Positions 1 through 7,994 of a stretch of 64,000 bases of DNA are shown here, in pieces (position 1 is the stretch's first letter; each line of letters starts with the position of its first letter). Source of the stretch: Micromonospora thermarum (lineage in GTDB: Bacteria > Actinomycetota > Actinomycetes > Mycobacteriales > Micromonosporaceae). The position numbers were made by a program, and so were the translations under genes. The notes beneath the pieces are model-generated. The model made no database searches. It saw nothing but the letters and a program-made list of their open reading frames with translations, and was not told where the DNA came from. The stretch lies in NCBI RefSeq assembly GCF_012034245.1, contig NZ_JAATEO010000003.1, positions 244,405 through 308,404 of the forward strand, in the 5' to 3' direction.

Positions 1-179
1 GCCGGCAGGTGGTCGCGCAACGCCCCGCCGGCCGCCCGATCCAGCGCGGCCAGCACCTCGGCCACCACCTGACGCACGTCGGCGGGATCCGCCCCGGCCA
101 GCTCCTTGAGCTGGGCGATGAGTTCGGCGGCGTCGTCGTCGGTGGGTGCCGTGGCGTCCGCCCGGTCGCGTCCCGTCAT
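1..179 (-). CDS. Hypothetical protein, N-terminal fragment cut by the window edge
   Basis: An open frame starts at ATG (179-177, minus strand) and runs off the left edge, giving 59 codons. The visible part is acidic and alanine-rich and looks helical, with no motif I recognise. It is divided from menG by 62 bp that are AT-rich for this genome (180-241) and may hold its promoter. Function unknown; the frame is supported only by composition and codon bias. Confidence 0.5.
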   Translation of the reverse strand, partial: MTGRDRADATAPTDDDAAELIAQLKELAGADPADVRQVVAEVLAALDRAAGGALRDHLP

Positions 180-241
180 GGGGCGAGCCTACGGAACAAA
201 ATGGACTATATCCGCATATTCACGAAAAGCTGGGTGATCGG

Positions 242-952
242 TCAGGCCCGGGTCGCGCGGTGCAGGGCCACGATGCCGCCGCTCAGGTTGCGCCAGCCCA
301 CCCGGCCCCACCCGGCCGCCCCGATCCGCGCCGCCAGCGCCGCCTGGTCCGGCCAGGCCCGGATCGACTCCGCGAGGTAGACGTACGCGTCGGGGTTGCT
401 GGAGACCGCACGCGCCACCGCCGGGAGCGACCGCATGAGGTACGACAGGTAGACCGTGCGGAACGCCGGGTTCACCGGCGTGCTGAACTCGCACACCACC
501 AGCCGGCCACCCGGCTTCGTGACCCGGGCCAGCTCACGCAGCGCCGCGTCGGTGTCGTTGACGTTGCGCAGTGCGAAGGAGATGGTCACCGCGTCGAAGC
601 TCGCGTCGGCGAAGGGCAGCCGCAGCGCGTCGCCGGCCAGCAGCGGCACGGCCGGGCGGCTCCGCTTGCCGGCGTGCAGCATGCCGAGCGAGAGGTCGGC
701 GCCGACCGCGTACGCGCCCGAGTGGGCCAGCTCCTCGGTCGAGACGCCGGTGCCGGCGCCCACGTCGAGCACCCGCTCGCCCGGCCGCAGGTCGAGCGCG
801 GCCCGGGTCGCCCGCCGCCAGGACCGGTCCTGCCCGAAGGAGAGGACGGTGTTGGTCAGGTCGTAGCGGGCGGCCACACCGTCGAACATCGCGGCGACCT
901 CGTGCGGCTGCTTGTCCAGGCTGGCGCGCTGGCCCTGGGGGGTACGGCTCAC
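242..952 (-). CDS. menG: Demethylmenaquinone methyltransferase (MenG/UbiE family)
   Basis: Performs the last step of menaquinone synthesis, SAM-dependent C-methylation of demethylmenaquinone at the inner face of the membrane. About 236 aa, the usual length. It shows the family's N-terminal [12 protein letters not shown] (residues 23-34), the class I SAM-binding loop [10 protein letters not shown] (61-70), and the later block FALRNVND followed by [13 protein letters not shown] chose the GTG at 952 because family homology begins there; an in-frame ATG at 1006 would add a poorly conserved leader. The Shine-Dalgarno run before 952 is close to the start codon, so the exact start is uncertain. It completes the pathway fed by mqnA, mqnE, mqnC, mqnP, ubiD and ubiX elsewhere in the window. 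Confidence 0.92.
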   Translation of the reverse strand: MSRTPQGQRASLDKQPHEVAAMFDGVAARYDLTNTVLSFGQDRSWRRATRAALDLRPGERVLDVGAGTGVSTEELAHSGAYAVGADLSLGMLHAGKRSRPAVPLLAGDALRLPFADASFDAVTISFALRNVNDTDAALRELARVTKPGGRLVVCEFSTPVNPAFRTVYLSYLMRSLPAVARAVSSNPDAYVYLAESIRAWPDQAALAARIGAAGWGRVGWRNLSGGIVALHRATRA

Positions 953-983
953 CCCTCCACTCTGCCAGCCGCACGTAAGACCG

Positions 984-1010
984 AGGGAAGGGCCCCTTGT
1001 TGACACCCGA
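984..1010. repeat. Palindromic repeat family C, degenerate half copy (C1)
   Basis: Matches the left half of the perfect family-C element at 55854-55901 (GGAAGGGCCCCTTGTTGACA here). It lies between the menG start and the 3' end of the LPXTG gene. The right arm is not recognisable, so this is a remnant. Confidence 0.5.
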
Positions 1011-1035
1011 CTCTGCCGCGGGGCCGACAGGTGAC

Positions 1036-1065
1036 GGGCGGGGCGGCCCGTCGGCCACCCCGCCC
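1036..1065 (-). terminator. GC-rich hairpin after the LPXTG gene
   Basis: Stem 1036-1048 pairs with 1053-1065 (13 bp, one mismatch, 4-nt loop). It sits about 20 bp beyond the stop of the minus-strand gene at 1085. There is no T tract, as is common for actinobacterial terminators. Confidence 0.6.
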
Positions 1066-1084
1066 CCCGCAGAGGCCACGACGG

Positions 1085-2302
1085 TCAGTCGGTGGAGGTC
1101 TCGTCGCCGGGGCTGACCACGACGACCTTCCGCCGCCGGGAGAGCAGCAGCAGCGCGGCACCGGCCAGCAGCACGGCCGCGCCGATCCCGCCGATCAGCC
1201 CGACCTGCACGCCGGTCACCGGCAGCCCGCCGCCGTCGCCGCCACCCGGGGTCGGCGTGGTCGTCGGGGTCGGCGTGCCGGTCGGTTCGGTCGGCGTCGG
1301 GGTCGGCGTCGGGCCGGCGGTCAGGTCGACGAAGACGTCGAACTGTGCGAGGTTGTCCAGCGGGTCGACCTCGGTGAAGGTCTTCCGCTGGGCGTCGCTG
1401 GCGACCTGCGGCTCCTCGTCCGGCGCACCCTCGGCGCCGTCGAGGCCGGCGGCGAACAGGAAGCCCGGCCGGAGCACCGGCTGGGTGACACCCGCGCCCA
1501 CCTTCACGCGGACGTCGGCGGTGTAGAACTGGCCGGGCCGGAGGACCGCCCCGGAGTCCTCGCAGTACGCCTGCGCCAGGCCGCCCAGTTCCTGCTCGAC
1601 GCAGCCCTCCGGCAACTCCGCGAAGGTGACGCCGGCGGGCAGGGTGATCCCGTACGCGATACCGGTGGCCCGACGGCTGCCGTCGTTGAAGACGGCCCAG
1701 TCGAGCGGCGCGGTGTCGCCGGGCTTCACCGGCTCGAGCGCCGCCTCGCCGGCCTCGTCGCCGTCGACCTCCACGTCGGCGTACACGTCCTGCACCCAGG
1801 TGGTGAGGTCGTAGCCGGGCTTGGCGACCGTGATGTCGTGCTCGACGCTGTTGTCGTCGGTGTTCGGGTCGGGCGTCGCCGACGTGATCGACACGATCAG
1901 CCGGCCGGCGTCGCCGCGCCCGCCGGTGGAGAAGAGCGGGATGCCGAAGTCCTCGGTGGTGCCGGCGGCCAGGTCGCCGAGGAGGCAGCTGAACGCGGTG
2001 CCGTCGACCTCGCAGCCCTCCGGCACGACCACGCCGACCTTGCGGTCCTTCAGGTGCTTCGTCTCGACGGTCACGCGGACGGCGGTTGCGTCGACCGTGC
2101 CGCGGGTGTTGTCGACCTCGAACCGGAACGGCTTGGCCTTGGCCTCCTTGACGCCCTTGGCCAGTTCGGAGCTGATCGGGACCAGGGCCAGGTCGGCCTG
2201 GTCGGCGGCGTGCGCCGGAGCGGCCACGCCGGTGACGCCGGCCGCCACGAGCAGGGCGAACGCCCCGACGCGGGCCAGCAATGGACGGTGGAACGGAGTC
2301 AT
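1085..2302 (-). CDS. LPXTG-anchored secreted surface protein (paralogue 1)
   Basis: About 405 aa. A Sec signal peptide (hydrophobic core around residues 8-28, ending near AHAAD) is followed by a beta-rich ectodomain with repeated patterns resembling DUF11/CARDB-type modules, then a Thr/Pro linker (TPTPTPTEPTGTPTPT). The C-terminus carries a sorting signal: LPVTG, a hydrophobic helix and RRRK. Sortase would attach it to peptidoglycan; the role is probably structural or adhesive (inference). The start ATG at 2302 has GGGGGA upstream and opens the signal peptide; an in-frame ATG at 2329 lacks this support. Unusually, about 13 residues (VVVVSPGDETSTD) follow the basic stop-transfer residues, and the neighbouring paralogue shares this tail. 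The ligand is unknown. Confidence 0.8.
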   Translation of the reverse strand: MTPFHRPLLARVGAFALLVAAGVTGVAAPAHAADQADLALVPISSELAKGVKEAKAKPFRFEVDNTRGTVDATAVRVTVETKHLKDRKVGVVVPEGCEVDGTAFSCLLGDLAAGTTEDFGIPLFSTGGRGDAGRLIVSITSATPDPNTDDNSVEHDITVAKPGYDLTTWVQDVYADVEVDGDEAGEAALEPVKPGDTAPLDWAVFNDGSRRATGIAYGITLPAGVTFAELPEGCVEQELGGLAQAYCEDSGAVLRPGQFYTADVRVKVGAGVTQPVLRPGFLFAAGLDGAEGAPDEEPQVASDAQRKTFTEVDPLDNLAQFDVFVDLTAGPTPTPTPTEPTGTPTPTTTPTPGGGDGGGLPVTGVQVGLIGGIGAAVLLAGAALLLLSRRRKVVVVSPGDETSTD

Positions 2303-2404
2303 CGGTCCCCCGGGGTTAGGGAAGTCCATGGACGGTTGCGGAACGAGCGGACGTTATCGGATGGCCGGTCGGTGGGCCAGCAACCGCGCGGTCGGGAATG
2401 ACCG

Positions 2405-2455
2405 GCACGGACAGTGGGGGCGGGATGGTCACCCATCCCGCCCCCACTGCCGTGC
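2405..2455 (-). terminator. Strong terminator hairpin after the second LPXTG gene
   Basis: A 17-bp perfect stem (2412-2428 with 2433-2449, loop TCAC) is extended by GCACGG (2405-2410) pairing with CCGTGC (2450-2455) across a one-base bulge. It lies 40 bp past the stop of the gene at 2496-3671. Confidence 0.8.
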
Positions 2456-2495
2456 GTTATGTGAACGACCCTCGCGGGTCGATGGAGGACGACCG

Positions 2496-3671
2496 TCAGG
2501 CGGTCGGCTTCTCGTCGCCGGGGCTCACCAGGACGATCCGGCGACGCCGCGCGACCAGGAACATCACACCACCCGCGAGCAGAACCGCGACACCGATTCC
2601 GCCCATCAGGCCGGCCTGCGGGCCGGTCACCGGCAGGCCGGGACCGTCGCCGTCGCCACCGCCGGCGCCGCCCTTGGCGGTCACCACGACGGCGTACGCG
2701 TCGGTGTTGTCGGTGGCGTCCACTTCGGTCGCGGTGACGGCCTCGGCGTTGGCCGGGAGCCCGCCCTTACCCGCGGTGCGGGCGGTGGGCGCCGCGGTGC
2801 CGAGCGCGTCGACGGTCACCTCGCCGCCGCGCAGGCTGCCGGCCTTCACGTCGGCGCCGACGGTGAGCAGGTGGTAGAACCGGCCGCCCGAGATCAGGTC
2901 GTCGCCGTCCTTGTCCTGCGACGCCGGGATCAGGTCGAGGTCCGCGTAGGTGCAGACCCGCGAGGTCTTGGCGGCGTTGTCCACGCAGTCCGGCTCGGCC
3001 TCGGCGAAGGTCACGCCCTTGGGCAGCGTGACGCTGATCTTCAGCCCGGCCGCGGTCACGTCACCCTGGTTGAAGGCGGCGTAGATGAGCTGCGCGGTGT
3101 CGCCGGCGTGCAGGTCGCCGACAACCGTGATCTTGCCACTCTCGACCTTGACGGCCTTGCTCACGTCGTTGGCCACCACGGTCAGGTCCGGGCCGGCGCC
3201 CTCGACCTTGACCTTGACGGTCACCTCGTTGTTGGACTCGTCGGGGTCGGTGCCATCGTGGAGGATGATCGCGCTGATCTCGCCGGCGTCACCGGTGGCG
3301 CCGCCCTTGCGGGTAAGCGGGAAGCCCCAGTCGACATCCGCGCCGGCGGACAGGGTGTCGCCTTCGATGCCGCAGAGGATCAGGCCGTCCTCGCGCGGGC
3401 TGCAGCCGCTCTCGTCGATGTCGACCTTGGCGGTGTCGAGCTTGCTGATGTCCAGCCCGACCAGGATGCCCTTGGCGTCGACCTGGCTCTTGTTGAGCAG
3501 CGAGACGGTCGCGGTCTTGCCGGGCGCGCCCACCGCGATGGTGGTGCCGGTCGCCTCGATGGCCAGGTCCGCCGACGTCTCGGCCACGGCCGGGGCCGCG
3601 AAGAGACCCGCGGCCAGAATCCCGGCGACACCCGTGCCGGCGTAGGCCAGCGCCCGATTACGGAAGTTCAT
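2496..3671 (-). CDS. LPXTG-anchored secreted surface protein (paralogue 2)
   Basis: 391 aa, with the same plan as the gene at 1085-2302: signal peptide (residues 1-30), beta-rich ectodomain with DUF11-like patterns (ADLAIEATGTTIAVG near the start), LPVTG, a transmembrane helix, RRRR, then a tail ending VSPGDEKPTA. The two genes are tandem on one strand, each with its own terminator, so they are likely separate transcription units from a duplication. Identity between the ectodomains looks modest, while the sorting region and tail are conserved. The start ATG at 3671 directly opens the signal peptide. Probably cell-wall linked; specific role unknown. Confidence 0.8.
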   Translation of the reverse strand: MNFRNRALAYAGTGVAGILAAGLFAAPAVAETSADLAIEATGTTIAVGAPGKTATVSLLNKSQVDAKGILVGLDISKLDTAKVDIDESGCSPREDGLILCGIEGDTLSAGADVDWGFPLTRKGGATGDAGEISAIILHDGTDPDESNNEVTVKVKVEGAGPDLTVVANDVSKAVKVESGKITVVGDLHAGDTAQLIYAAFNQGDVTAAGLKISVTLPKGVTFAEAEPDCVDNAAKTSRVCTYADLDLIPASQDKDGDDLISGGRFYHLLTVGADVKAGSLRGGEVTVDALGTAAPTARTAGKGGLPANAEAVTATEVDATDNTDAYAVVVTAKGGAGGGDGDGPGLPVTGPQAGLMGGIGVAVLLAGGVMFLVARRRRIVLVSPGDEKPTA

Positions 3672-3933
3672 GGAAGCGTCCCCCCGTGGGGTAGAGGAAA
3701 CATATGGGCGGGGACGTTAGCGGGCGGCGATCAACCTCGCCAGCCCCCGCACAGGGGCGTCTGGCCTGGTCACCTAAGCGTGACTTAAAAGATTGTCCGG
3801 ATTCATGGCGGTTGCCATCGACGAATATGGACGAACCTCGGTGGAACGGTTGCCGAATCGATATTTCCGGTCGACCACACTGGCCCGTTCGGTCAACCGC
3901 CGGGCGTCACCGGCCGTGCCCGCAGCGTGATGG
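3672..3933. promoter_or_regulatory. Upstream region of the second LPXTG gene
   Basis: About 260 bp with no credible gene. It is relatively AT-rich around 3775-3880 for this genome, consistent with promoter DNA for the minus-strand LPXTG gene. I could not fix -35 and -10 boxes. Confidence 0.4.
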
Positions 3934-3962
3934 ACGGCCCGGGCGACGGGCGCCCGGGCGGC
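3934..3962 (-). terminator. Hairpin at the 3' end of mqnC
   Basis: CCCGGGCG (3938-3945) pairs with CGCCCGGG (3951-3958) across a 5-nt loop, a few bases beyond the mqnC stop codon on the minus strand. Confidence 0.6.
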
Positions 3963-3965
3963 CCG

Positions 3966-5150
3966 TCAACGGGCGTCGACCAGCGGCAGCGACTTGCCCG
4001 CGCCGCCGCCCGGCAGGGCGATGGAGGAGAAGTGCGAGACCACCCGCTCGTCGGTCGGGTCGTCGGCCGGCGTCCAGTGCACGGCGAGGCGGTTGTAGAG
4101 GGTGTCCCGCTGAGCGGGGATCCGGTCGGCGGAGCGGATCATGCCGATCAGCTCGTGCAGGTTGGAGCGGTGCCGTGCGCCGGCCGAGGAGATCACGTTC
4201 TCCTCCAGCATGATCGAGCCGAGGTCGTCCACACCCATGTGCAGGGCGAGCTGCCCGACGTCCTTGCCGGTGGTGAGCCAGGACGCCTGGAGGTGCGGCA
4301 CGGTCTCGAAGAAGAGCCGCGCCACCGCGACCAGCCGCAGGTACTCCAGGGTGGTCGCCTGCGTGCGGCCTTTCAGGTGGTTGTTCTCCGGCTGGTATGT
4401 CCACGGGATGAACGCCCGGAAGCCGCGCGTGCGGTCCTGCACGTCGCGGATCATCCGCAGGTGCTCGATCCGCTCGGCGGCGGTCTCGCCGGTGCCCATC
4501 ATCATCGTCGCGGTCGACTCGACGCCCTGCCGGTGGGCCAGCTCCATGACCTCGAGCCAGCGCTCGCCGGACTCCTTCAGCGGGGCGATCGCCTTGCGGG
4601 GCCGCTCGGGCAGCATCTCGGCGCCGGCGCCGGCGATCGAGTCCAGACCGGCGGCCTTGATCCGGGCGATGGCCTCGTCCAGGCTCACGCCGGAGACCTT
4701 CGCCATGTGCAGGATCTCGCTGGGGCCGATCGAGTGGATGGCGAGCTGCGGGTACGCCTGCTTCACCGAGGAGAACAGCTCCTCGTAGTACTCGACGCCG
4801 TAGTCCGGGTGGTGCCCGCCCTGGAGCATGACCTGGGTGGCGCCCAGCTCGACCGCCTCGCCGCAGCGGCGCAGGATCTCCTCGGTGGGGTGCGTCCACC
4901 CCTCCTTGTGCTTCGGCGCCCGGTAGAAGGCGCAGAACTTGCACGCCGTGACGCACACGTTGGTGTAGTTGATGTTGCGGTCGATCAGGTACGTGACGAT
5001 GTTGTCCGGGTACCGCCGCCGGCGTACCGCGTCCGCCGCCTCGCCCAGCGCGTGGAAGGGCGCGTCGGTGTAGAGCAGCAGGGCCTCCTCGGGCGTGATC
5101 CGCCCGCCGTCCGCGCCGCGCTGCAGGATGTCCTCGATCTCCCGGCTCAC
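3966..5150 (-). CDS. mqnC: Cyclic dehypoxanthine futalosine synthase (radical SAM)
   Basis: Radical-SAM enzyme that cyclises dehypoxanthinyl futalosine in the futalosine route to menaquinone. About 394 aa. The cluster-binding CX3CX2C is at residues 66-73 (CVTACKFC), followed by AFYRAPKHKEGWTHP and QGGHHPD, which are typical of MqnC rather than MqnE. The C-terminal half has the family's IPWTYQPENN and HMGVDDLGSIMLEENV. The GTG at 5150 is preferred because a GGGGG run sits 7 nt upstream; a GTG at 5156 is too close to it. It stands alone, followed by a terminator and preceded by repeat element A1. MqnE, which acts earlier in the pathway, is at 23087-24256. Confidence 0.95.
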   Translation of the reverse strand: MSREIEDILQRGADGGRITPEEALLLYTDAPFHALGEAADAVRRRRYPDNIVTYLIDRNINYTNVCVTACKFCAFYRAPKHKEGWTHPTEEILRRCGEAVELGATQVMLQGGHHPDYGVEYYEELFSSVKQAYPQLAIHSIGPSEILHMAKVSGVSLDEAIARIKAAGLDSIAGAGAEMLPERPRKAIAPLKESGERWLEVMELAHRQGVESTATMMMGTGETAAERIEHLRMIRDVQDRTRGFRAFIPWTYQPENNHLKGRTQATTLEYLRLVAVARLFFETVPHLQASWLTTGKDVGQLALHMGVDDLGSIMLEENVISSAGARHRSNLHELIGMIRSADRIPAQRDTLYNRLAVHWTPADDPTDERVVSHFSSIALPGGGAGKSLPLVDAR

Positions 5151-5234
5151 CGTCACGCCCCCGAGCCTACGTCCCCCACCAACCGCCGCCACCGGACCGC
5201 CCTCCTTCTGTCGCCCACCCCACCGCCCCGGCCC

Positions 5235-5307
5235 CGCGATCTTGCACTTTGTGCCCTCGGTTTGCCGGGTTGGCGATATATGTCGGGGCAGAAACTGCAA
5301 GATCGCG
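5235..5307. repeat. Palindromic repeat family A, copy A1
   Basis: Perfect 12-bp terminal inverted repeats, CGCGATCTTGCA (5235-5246) and TGCAAGATCGCG (5296-5307), with pairing that continues imperfectly to about 19 bp (TTTGTGCCC against GGGGCAGAAA). It lies 18 bp beyond the paaE stop and upstream of mqnC. Related copies are at 16064, 36219 and 44782. Confidence 0.85.
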
Positions 5308-5325
5308 GGGGACGTCCCGGGCGCG

Positions 5326-6435
5326 TTACGCGTCGTAGTCGATGGTGAGGCGGTCTGTTGTGGGGCTGGACTGGCAGGTCAGGACGTAGCCCGCCGCTAC
5401 CTCGTCGGGTTCCAGGGCGTAGTTGCGGGCCATCGCGACCTCGCCGTCGACGACCTTTGCCTTGCAGGTCGAGCAGACGCCGCCCTTGCAGGCGTACGGC
5501 AGTTCGCCGCGTACCTTCAGCGCCGCGTCCAGCACCCGCTCGTCGCGACCCATCGTGAAGGTCGAGGAGCGGCCGTCCAGCACGATCGTCACCTCGGCGC
5601 CGGCGCCGGGCTCGTCACCCGGGCGCCGCACCGGCTCCGGCGGCGCGTCGACGTGGAACAGCTCGGTGCGCACCGCCGACTCCGGCACACCCCGCGCGGT
5701 CAGCACCTCGCGGGCGTCGACCACCATCCCGTACGGCCCGCAGAGGAACCACTCGTCGATCGTGTCGCCCGGCACGATCGTCTCGAGCAGCCGGCCCAGC
5801 CGGTCGGCGTCGATGCGCCCGGACAACAGCGGCGACTCGCCCTGCTCGCGGGAGAGCACGTGCACCAGGTGCAGCCGTGCGGGATAGCGGTCCTTCAGGT
5901 CCGCCAGCTCCTCGGCGAACATCACTGTGTTGGCCGTGCGGTTGCCGTACACCACGGTGAAGGTGCTGGCGGGCTCGACGGCCAGGGCCGTCGCGACCAG
6001 CGACAGCACCGGCGTGATGCCGGAACCGGCGACCACCGCGCCGTAGTGGCGCACCCGGTCCGGCACGAACGCCGTGGTGAAGTGGCCGAGCGGCGGCAGC
6101 ACCTCCACGGTGTCGCCGCCGCGCAGGGCGCCGCAGGCGTACGCGGAGAAGGCGCCGCCGGGGATCTCCCGGACCCCGATCCGCAGCCGGCCGTGCCGGG
6201 CCAGCTCCTGCGGGGTGGAGCAGATCGAGTACGACCGCCGCACGTCCTCCCCGTCGTCGCCGATCCGCCGGACGGTGAGGTGCTGGCCGGCGGCGAATGC
6301 GAAGGTCTCGCGCAGCTCCTCCGGCACGGCGAAGGTGACCGCCACCGAGTCGGCGGTGAGCCGGTCGACGGCGGCGACGGGAAGCGGGTGGAAGACCGGC
6401 CGGCGGCGGACCGGCCGGGTGATGGTGACAGTCAC
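5326..6435 (-). CDS. paaE: Phenylacetyl-CoA epoxidase, reductase subunit
   Basis: Passes electrons from NAD(P)H to the PaaABCD epoxidase in aerobic phenylacetate degradation. 369 aa. An N-terminal FAD/NAD ferredoxin-reductase module (RRSYSICST for flavin binding, VVAGSGITPVLSLV for nucleotide) is fused to a C-terminal plant-type 2Fe-2S ferredoxin with cysteines in CKGGVCSTC and a last one in VLTCQS. The GTG at 6435 overlaps the paaD stop as GTGA, which fixes the start; upstream in-frame sequence is only the paaD shadow. Last gene of the operon; repeat A1 follows it. Confidence 0.95.
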   Translation of the reverse strand: MTVTITRPVRRRPVFHPLPVAAVDRLTADSVAVTFAVPEELRETFAFAAGQHLTVRRIGDDGEDVRRSYSICSTPQELARHGRLRIGVREIPGGAFSAYACGALRGGDTVEVLPPLGHFTTAFVPDRVRHYGAVVAGSGITPVLSLVATALAVEPASTFTVVYGNRTANTVMFAEELADLKDRYPARLHLVHVLSREQGESPLLSGRIDADRLGRLLETIVPGDTIDEWFLCGPYGMVVDAREVLTARGVPESAVRTELFHVDAPPEPVRRPGDEPGAGAEVTIVLDGRSSTFTMGRDERVLDAALKVRGELPYACKGGVCSTCKAKVVDGEVAMARNYALEPDEVAAGYVLTCQSSPTTDRLTIDYDA

Positions 6436-6908
6436 AGTGCCTTCAGGTGGTCGAAGGGTTCGGAGCAGGACCGGCAGCGCCAGAGCGCCTTGCACGCGGT
6501 GGAGCCGAAGCGGCTGACCTGTTCGGTCTCCGGTGAGCCGCAGCGCGGGCAGCGGACGGCGAGGCTCAGCGGCACCGCGCCCTCGCGCCGGACCGGGCCG
6601 GGCGGGGCGATGCCGGCGGCGGCGAGCTTCGCCCGCCCGCCCGCCGAGATCCAGTCGGTGCTCCACGCTGGCGAGTAGACCGTGCGGACCTCGACGTCGG
6701 GGTGCCCGGCGGCGGCCAGGGCCCGGCGGATGTCGGCGCGGATGACGTCCATCGCCGGGCAGCCGGTGTAGGTGGGGGTGATGGTGACGACCACCCGGCC
6801 GGTGGCCGGGTCCTCGTCGACCGACCGCAGGATGCCCAGCTCGTCGATGGTGACCACCCGGATCTCCGGGTCCACCACCGCCGCCACGGCCTCCCTGGGG
6901 CTCGTCAC
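6432..6908 (-). CDS. paaD: Phenylacetyl-CoA epoxidase subunit PaaD
   Basis: 158 aa. The N-terminal MIP18/DUF59-type domain (VVDPEIRVVTIDELG, then TPTYTGCPAMD) and the C-terminal zinc-ribbon-like CPRCGS...CRSC pair match PaaD, thought to help mature the epoxidase iron centre. The GTG start at 6908 overlaps the paaC stop (GTGA) and its own stop overlaps the paaE start, so translation is coupled along the operon. Confidence 0.95.
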   Translation of the reverse strand: MTSPREAVAAVVDPEIRVVTIDELGILRSVDEDPATGRVVVTITPTYTGCPAMDVIRADIRRALAAAGHPDVEVRTVYSPAWSTDWISAGGRAKLAAAGIAPPGPVRREGAVPLSLAVRCPRCGSPETEQVSRFGSTACKALWRCRSCSEPFDHLKAL

Positions 6909-7630
6909 CAGCGCGCTCCGGGATGGGCGCGGTGCAGCACCTGCATCTCGGCGAGCAGGTACGACAGGTGCTCGGTGTGCACGCCGTCCCGGCCGCCGGC
7001 CGGCGTCCAGGAGGTCTGCGGGAGCGTCAGCGTCGCCTCGTCGAGCACCGCCGTCACGGTCGCGTCGAAGTCGGCCCGCAGGGTGGCCGGGTCGACCGGC
7101 GCGGCCGGGTCCGGGGTGAACAGCTCGTGCGTGTACGGCCAGACCTCGTCGACCGCCGCCTGCATGCGCCGGTGGGACTCCTCGGTGCCGTCGCCGAGCC
7201 GGCGCACCCAGAGCGAGGCGTGGTCGAGGTGGTACGCCGACTCCTTGCGGGCCTTCGCCCCGATCGCGGCCAGCCGCTCGTCGGCGCATCCGGCCAGCGC
7301 GGTGTAGAGCGGCACCTGGTACGCCGACAGGAAGAGCAGCTTGGCCATGGTCACCGCGAAGTCGCCGTTGGGCAGCTCGACGAGGAGGCAGTTGCGGAAC
7401 TCCCGGTCGTCGCGGAGGTACGCCAGCGCGTCCTCGTCCCGCCCGGCGCCCTCCAGCTCACCCGCGTACGTCAGCAGCAGGCGGGCGGCGCCGAGCTGGT
7501 CGAGGGCGATGTTGGCGAGCGCGATGTCCTCCTCCATCTCCGGCGCGCGGGTGGACCACTCGCCGAGCCGCTGCGCCGCGATCAGCGCGTCGTCGCCGAG
7601 ACGGAGGGTGAAGTCGAACGGACCGGTCAC
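6905..7630 (-). CDS. paaC: Phenylacetyl-CoA epoxidase structural subunit PaaC
   Basis: 241 aa, ferritin-like helical fold. PaaC is the non-catalytic partner that forms the core heterodimer with PaaA. Recognisable stretches are EDIALANIALDQLGAARLLL and KESAYHLDHASLWVRRLGDG. The GTG at 7630 overlaps the stop of the 27-residue spacer frame at 7627-7710, and that frame overlaps paaB. So the paaB-paaC junction is not direct as the other junctions are. Confidence 0.95.
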   Translation of the reverse strand: MTGPFDFTLRLGDDALIAAQRLGEWSTRAPEMEEDIALANIALDQLGAARLLLTYAGELEGAGRDEDALAYLRDDREFRNCLLVELPNGDFAVTMAKLLFLSAYQVPLYTALAGCADERLAAIGAKARKESAYHLDHASLWVRRLGDGTEESHRRMQAAVDEVWPYTHELFTPDPAAPVDPATLRADFDATVTAVLDEATLTLPQTSWTPAGGRDGVHTEHLSYLLAEMQVLHRAHPGARW

Positions 7631-7710
7631 GGCGCCACCTCGCTCCGCTCGGCGGCGCCGCGACGCGCCCCGTTGCTGAGCCGAATGGTTCGCTCGCTGT
7701 GCTCGCTCAC
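7627..7710 (-). CDS. 27-residue repeat-derived frame between paaB and paaC
   Basis: An 84-bp segment stays open from GTG (7710) to TGA (7627) and overlaps both neighbours as GTGA: its start overlaps the paaB stop and its stop overlaps the paaC start. It encodes [19 protein letters not shown] followed by AERSEVAP. The DNA contains GAGCGAGCACAGCGAGCGA-like motifs related to the AGCGCAGCGAGC repeat in the helicase gene near 29234. I infer a translatable repeat insertion that preserved coupling. No known domain; it may be expressed only as a coupling spacer. Confidence 0.55.
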   Translation of the reverse strand: MSEHSERTIRLSNGARRGAAERSEVAP

Positions 7711-7994
7711 AGGTGCGCCACCCCGTCCGGCACCTCGTAGAAGGTGGGGTGGCGGTAGACCTTGTCGGCCGCCGGGTCGAAGAAGGCGTCCTTCTCGTCC
7801 GGGCTGGACGCGGTGATCGCGCTCGCCGGCACCACCCAGATCGACACTCCCTCCTGACGGCGGGTGTAGAGATCCCGGGCGTTGCGCAGGGCCAGCTCCG
7901 CGTCCGGCGCGTGCAGGCTGCCGACGTGGGTGTGCGACAGCCCGCGCCGGGCCCGGACGAAGACCTCCCACAACGGGGTGTGTTCGGTGCTCAC
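7707..7994 (-). CDS. paaB: Phenylacetyl-CoA epoxidase subunit PaaB
   Basis: 95 aa, the usual length. PaaB is a small subunit needed to assemble the epoxidase. The core [36 protein letters not shown] and the C-terminal [12 protein letters not shown] are characteristic. The GTG at 7994 overlaps the paaA stop as GTGA. Confidence 0.95.
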   Translation of the reverse strand: MSTEHTPLWEVFVRARRGLSHTHVGSLHAPDAELALRNARDLYTRRQEGVSIWVVPASAITASSPDEKDAFFDPAADKVYRHPTFYEVPDGVAHL

